This document shows positions 63,195 through 64,000 of a stretch of 64,000 nucleotides of DNA, in pieces. The stretch spans positions 806,001-870,000 of the forward strand of contig NZ_QLZQ01000001.1 in assembly GCF_003289925.1 (NCBI RefSeq), written 5' to 3'. The stretch's first letter is position 1. Each line of letters begins with the position of its first letter. The notes below the pieces were generated by a model. That model worked only from the letters and a program-made list of their open reading frames with translations, was not told the DNA's origin and searched no databases. Source of the DNA: Planococcus maitriensis. GTDB taxonomy: Bacteria > Bacillota > Bacilli > Bacillales_A > Planococcaceae. Made by a program: the position numbers and the translations under genes.

Positions 63195-64000
63195 TCAGCC
63201 GATCGCTTTGTAGCCGGCCATATTGACAGGATCTTTCGGTGAAGAGAACGGGGGAGCATAGCACAATTCGAGTGCTTGCAAGTCATCGACAGCCAACCCT
63301 CCATAAATGGCAGTCGCAATCACATCGATGCGCTTGTCGACACCTTTGCCGCCGACGCATTGTGCCCCCAGAATCTGTCTTGTCTCAGGGTTATAATGGA
63401 CTTTCAATGTCAGTTTTTCATGATCCGGGTAATAGCCGGCATTTGAATTTCCTGAGTGGATCACTGTTTTCGCAGTCAGCCCTTTTTCTTTGATCGCCGT
63501 TTCAGTCAAGCCCGTCATCGCTGCATCCAATTCAAAAACCTTTAAGATGGAAGTTCCGAGAAGGCCTTTTTTTGGGATTGGATTGCCGGTAATATGCTGA
63601 GCGGCAAGGAATGCCTGACGATGCGCAGGAACTGCGAGCGGGACACGTTTGGGGTCTCCTGTGATGAAATCGAAGTTCTCTGAAGCATCCCCGATGGCAT
63701 AGATCGATTCATCATTGGTCTGCATGAATTCATTGGTCCGGATGCCGCCGGTTTCGCCGATGCTGAGGCCGGCATTCTCGGCAAGTACGGTGTTCGGTTT
63801 CAATCCGATGCTCATGATGACGAAATCGGTATCCAGGCTCGTTCCAGTGGATAGGCGGACGTTTCGTTCATCGATTTTTTCAATGACGGTTTCAGTATGG
63901 ATGCGGACGCCGTTTTTCTCCAGTTCAGCATGCAGGAGCTGTGACAAGTCCTCGTCCAGAATCGATAGAATGGCACTCGATTTATGGACGATATCAACTT
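63195..64000 (-). CDS. Pyridine nucleotide-disulfide oxidoreductase (CoA-disulfide reductase-like), 5' truncated
   Basis: The C-terminal 268 residues of a flavoprotein of the CoA-disulfide reductase / NADH oxidase group; the frame is open to the window edge. FVIMSIGLKPNT and the FAD-binding IYAIGDASE are visible, as is the dimerisation domain with PPFSSPKDPVNMAG near the end, typical of Cdr. The N-terminal FAD motif and active-site cysteine lie beyond 64000. CoA-disulfide reductases keep CoA reduced where it is the main thiol. Confidence 0.85.
   Translation of the reverse strand, partial: VDIVHKSSAILSILDEDLSQLLHAELEKNGVRIHTETVIEKIDERNVRLSTGTSLDTDFVIMSIGLKPNTVLAENAGLSIGETGGIRTNEFMQTNDESIYAIGDASENFDFITGDPKRVPLAVPAHRQAFLAAQHITGNPIPKKGLLGTSILKVFELDAAMTGLTETAIKEKGLTAKTVIHSGNSNAGYYPDHEKLTLKVHYNPETRQILGAQCVGGKGVDKRIDVIATAIYGGLAVDDLQALELCYAPPFSSPKDPVNMAGYKAIG

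Noticed and set aside
1..64000. tRNA, rRNA, phage attachment or replication-origin features
   Set aside because: I saw no tRNA-like cloverleaf clusters, rRNA sequence, integrase, or DnaA-box cluster, though without a covariance search isolated small RNAs could be missed.

Overview
The window looks like a chromosome segment of a low-to-mid GC Gram-positive bacterium of the Bacillales. Planococcaceae (Planococcus-like) is my best guess, from overall protein character and gene order rather than from any search. It carries a typical Bacillus-type core: tagO, a LytR-CpsA-Psr protein, yigZ/yvyE, degSU, degV, comFA-comFC, hpf, secA, prfB, cccB, ftsEX, minJ, csbA and addBA. Ribosome binding sites are strong AGGAGG types, and several starts are TTG or GTG.

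Layout. 1-4.5 kb: the end of a TRAP transporter, an aminotransferase, a RocB-like peptidase and a cupin. 4.5-9.3 kb: aspartokinase divergent from hom-thrC-thrB, making threonine from aspartate. 9.3-14.8 kb: a succinate-semialdehyde-type dehydrogenase, then a membrane transporter-like protein with two M20 amidohydrolases. 15-19 kb: a small winged-helix protein, an orphan Wzz-like protein, a FemAB-like acyltransferase, an unknown protein, an alkyltransferase-like protein and a glutamine-amidotransferase-fold hydrolase. 19.0-20.8 kb: a quorum-sensing cassette. 21-25 kb: stress proteins (two YflT-domain proteins, CsbD), BrnQ and an LRV-repeat protein. 25-35 kb: wall teichoic acid, DegSU and competence genes. 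35-50 kb: ribosome hibernation, SecA, RF2 with a programmed frameshift, FtsEX with an M23 hydrolase, MinJ and CsbA. 50-64 kb: AzlCD, AddBA, a DUF418 protein, an FAH-family enzyme, YisL, a degenerate membrane-anchored amylase-like protein, and the end of a CoA-disulfide-reductase-like gene.

The most interesting locus is 19065-20795 on the minus strand. An HTH-plus-TPR receptor of the RRNPP (NprR/Rap-like) type is followed, with its stop codon overlapping the next ribosome binding site, by a 143-residue secreted protein. After a signal peptide that protein is seven tandem copies of one 16-residue unit. This is the architecture expected of a peptide pheromone system, but with one precursor carrying seven signal copies. 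The ligand-binding part of the receptor gene is more AT-rich than its HTH part, which suggests a mosaic history.

A second theme is general stress. Six sites resembling SigB promoters (GTTT..GGGTAW type) lie before the amidotransferase-fold hydrolase, both YflT-domain genes, csbD, hpf and the aldehyde dehydrogenase gene. I see no rRNA, tRNA, CRISPR array or intact insertion sequence. A short IS-like remnant flanked by 15-bp direct repeats lies between degU and an exonuclease gene.
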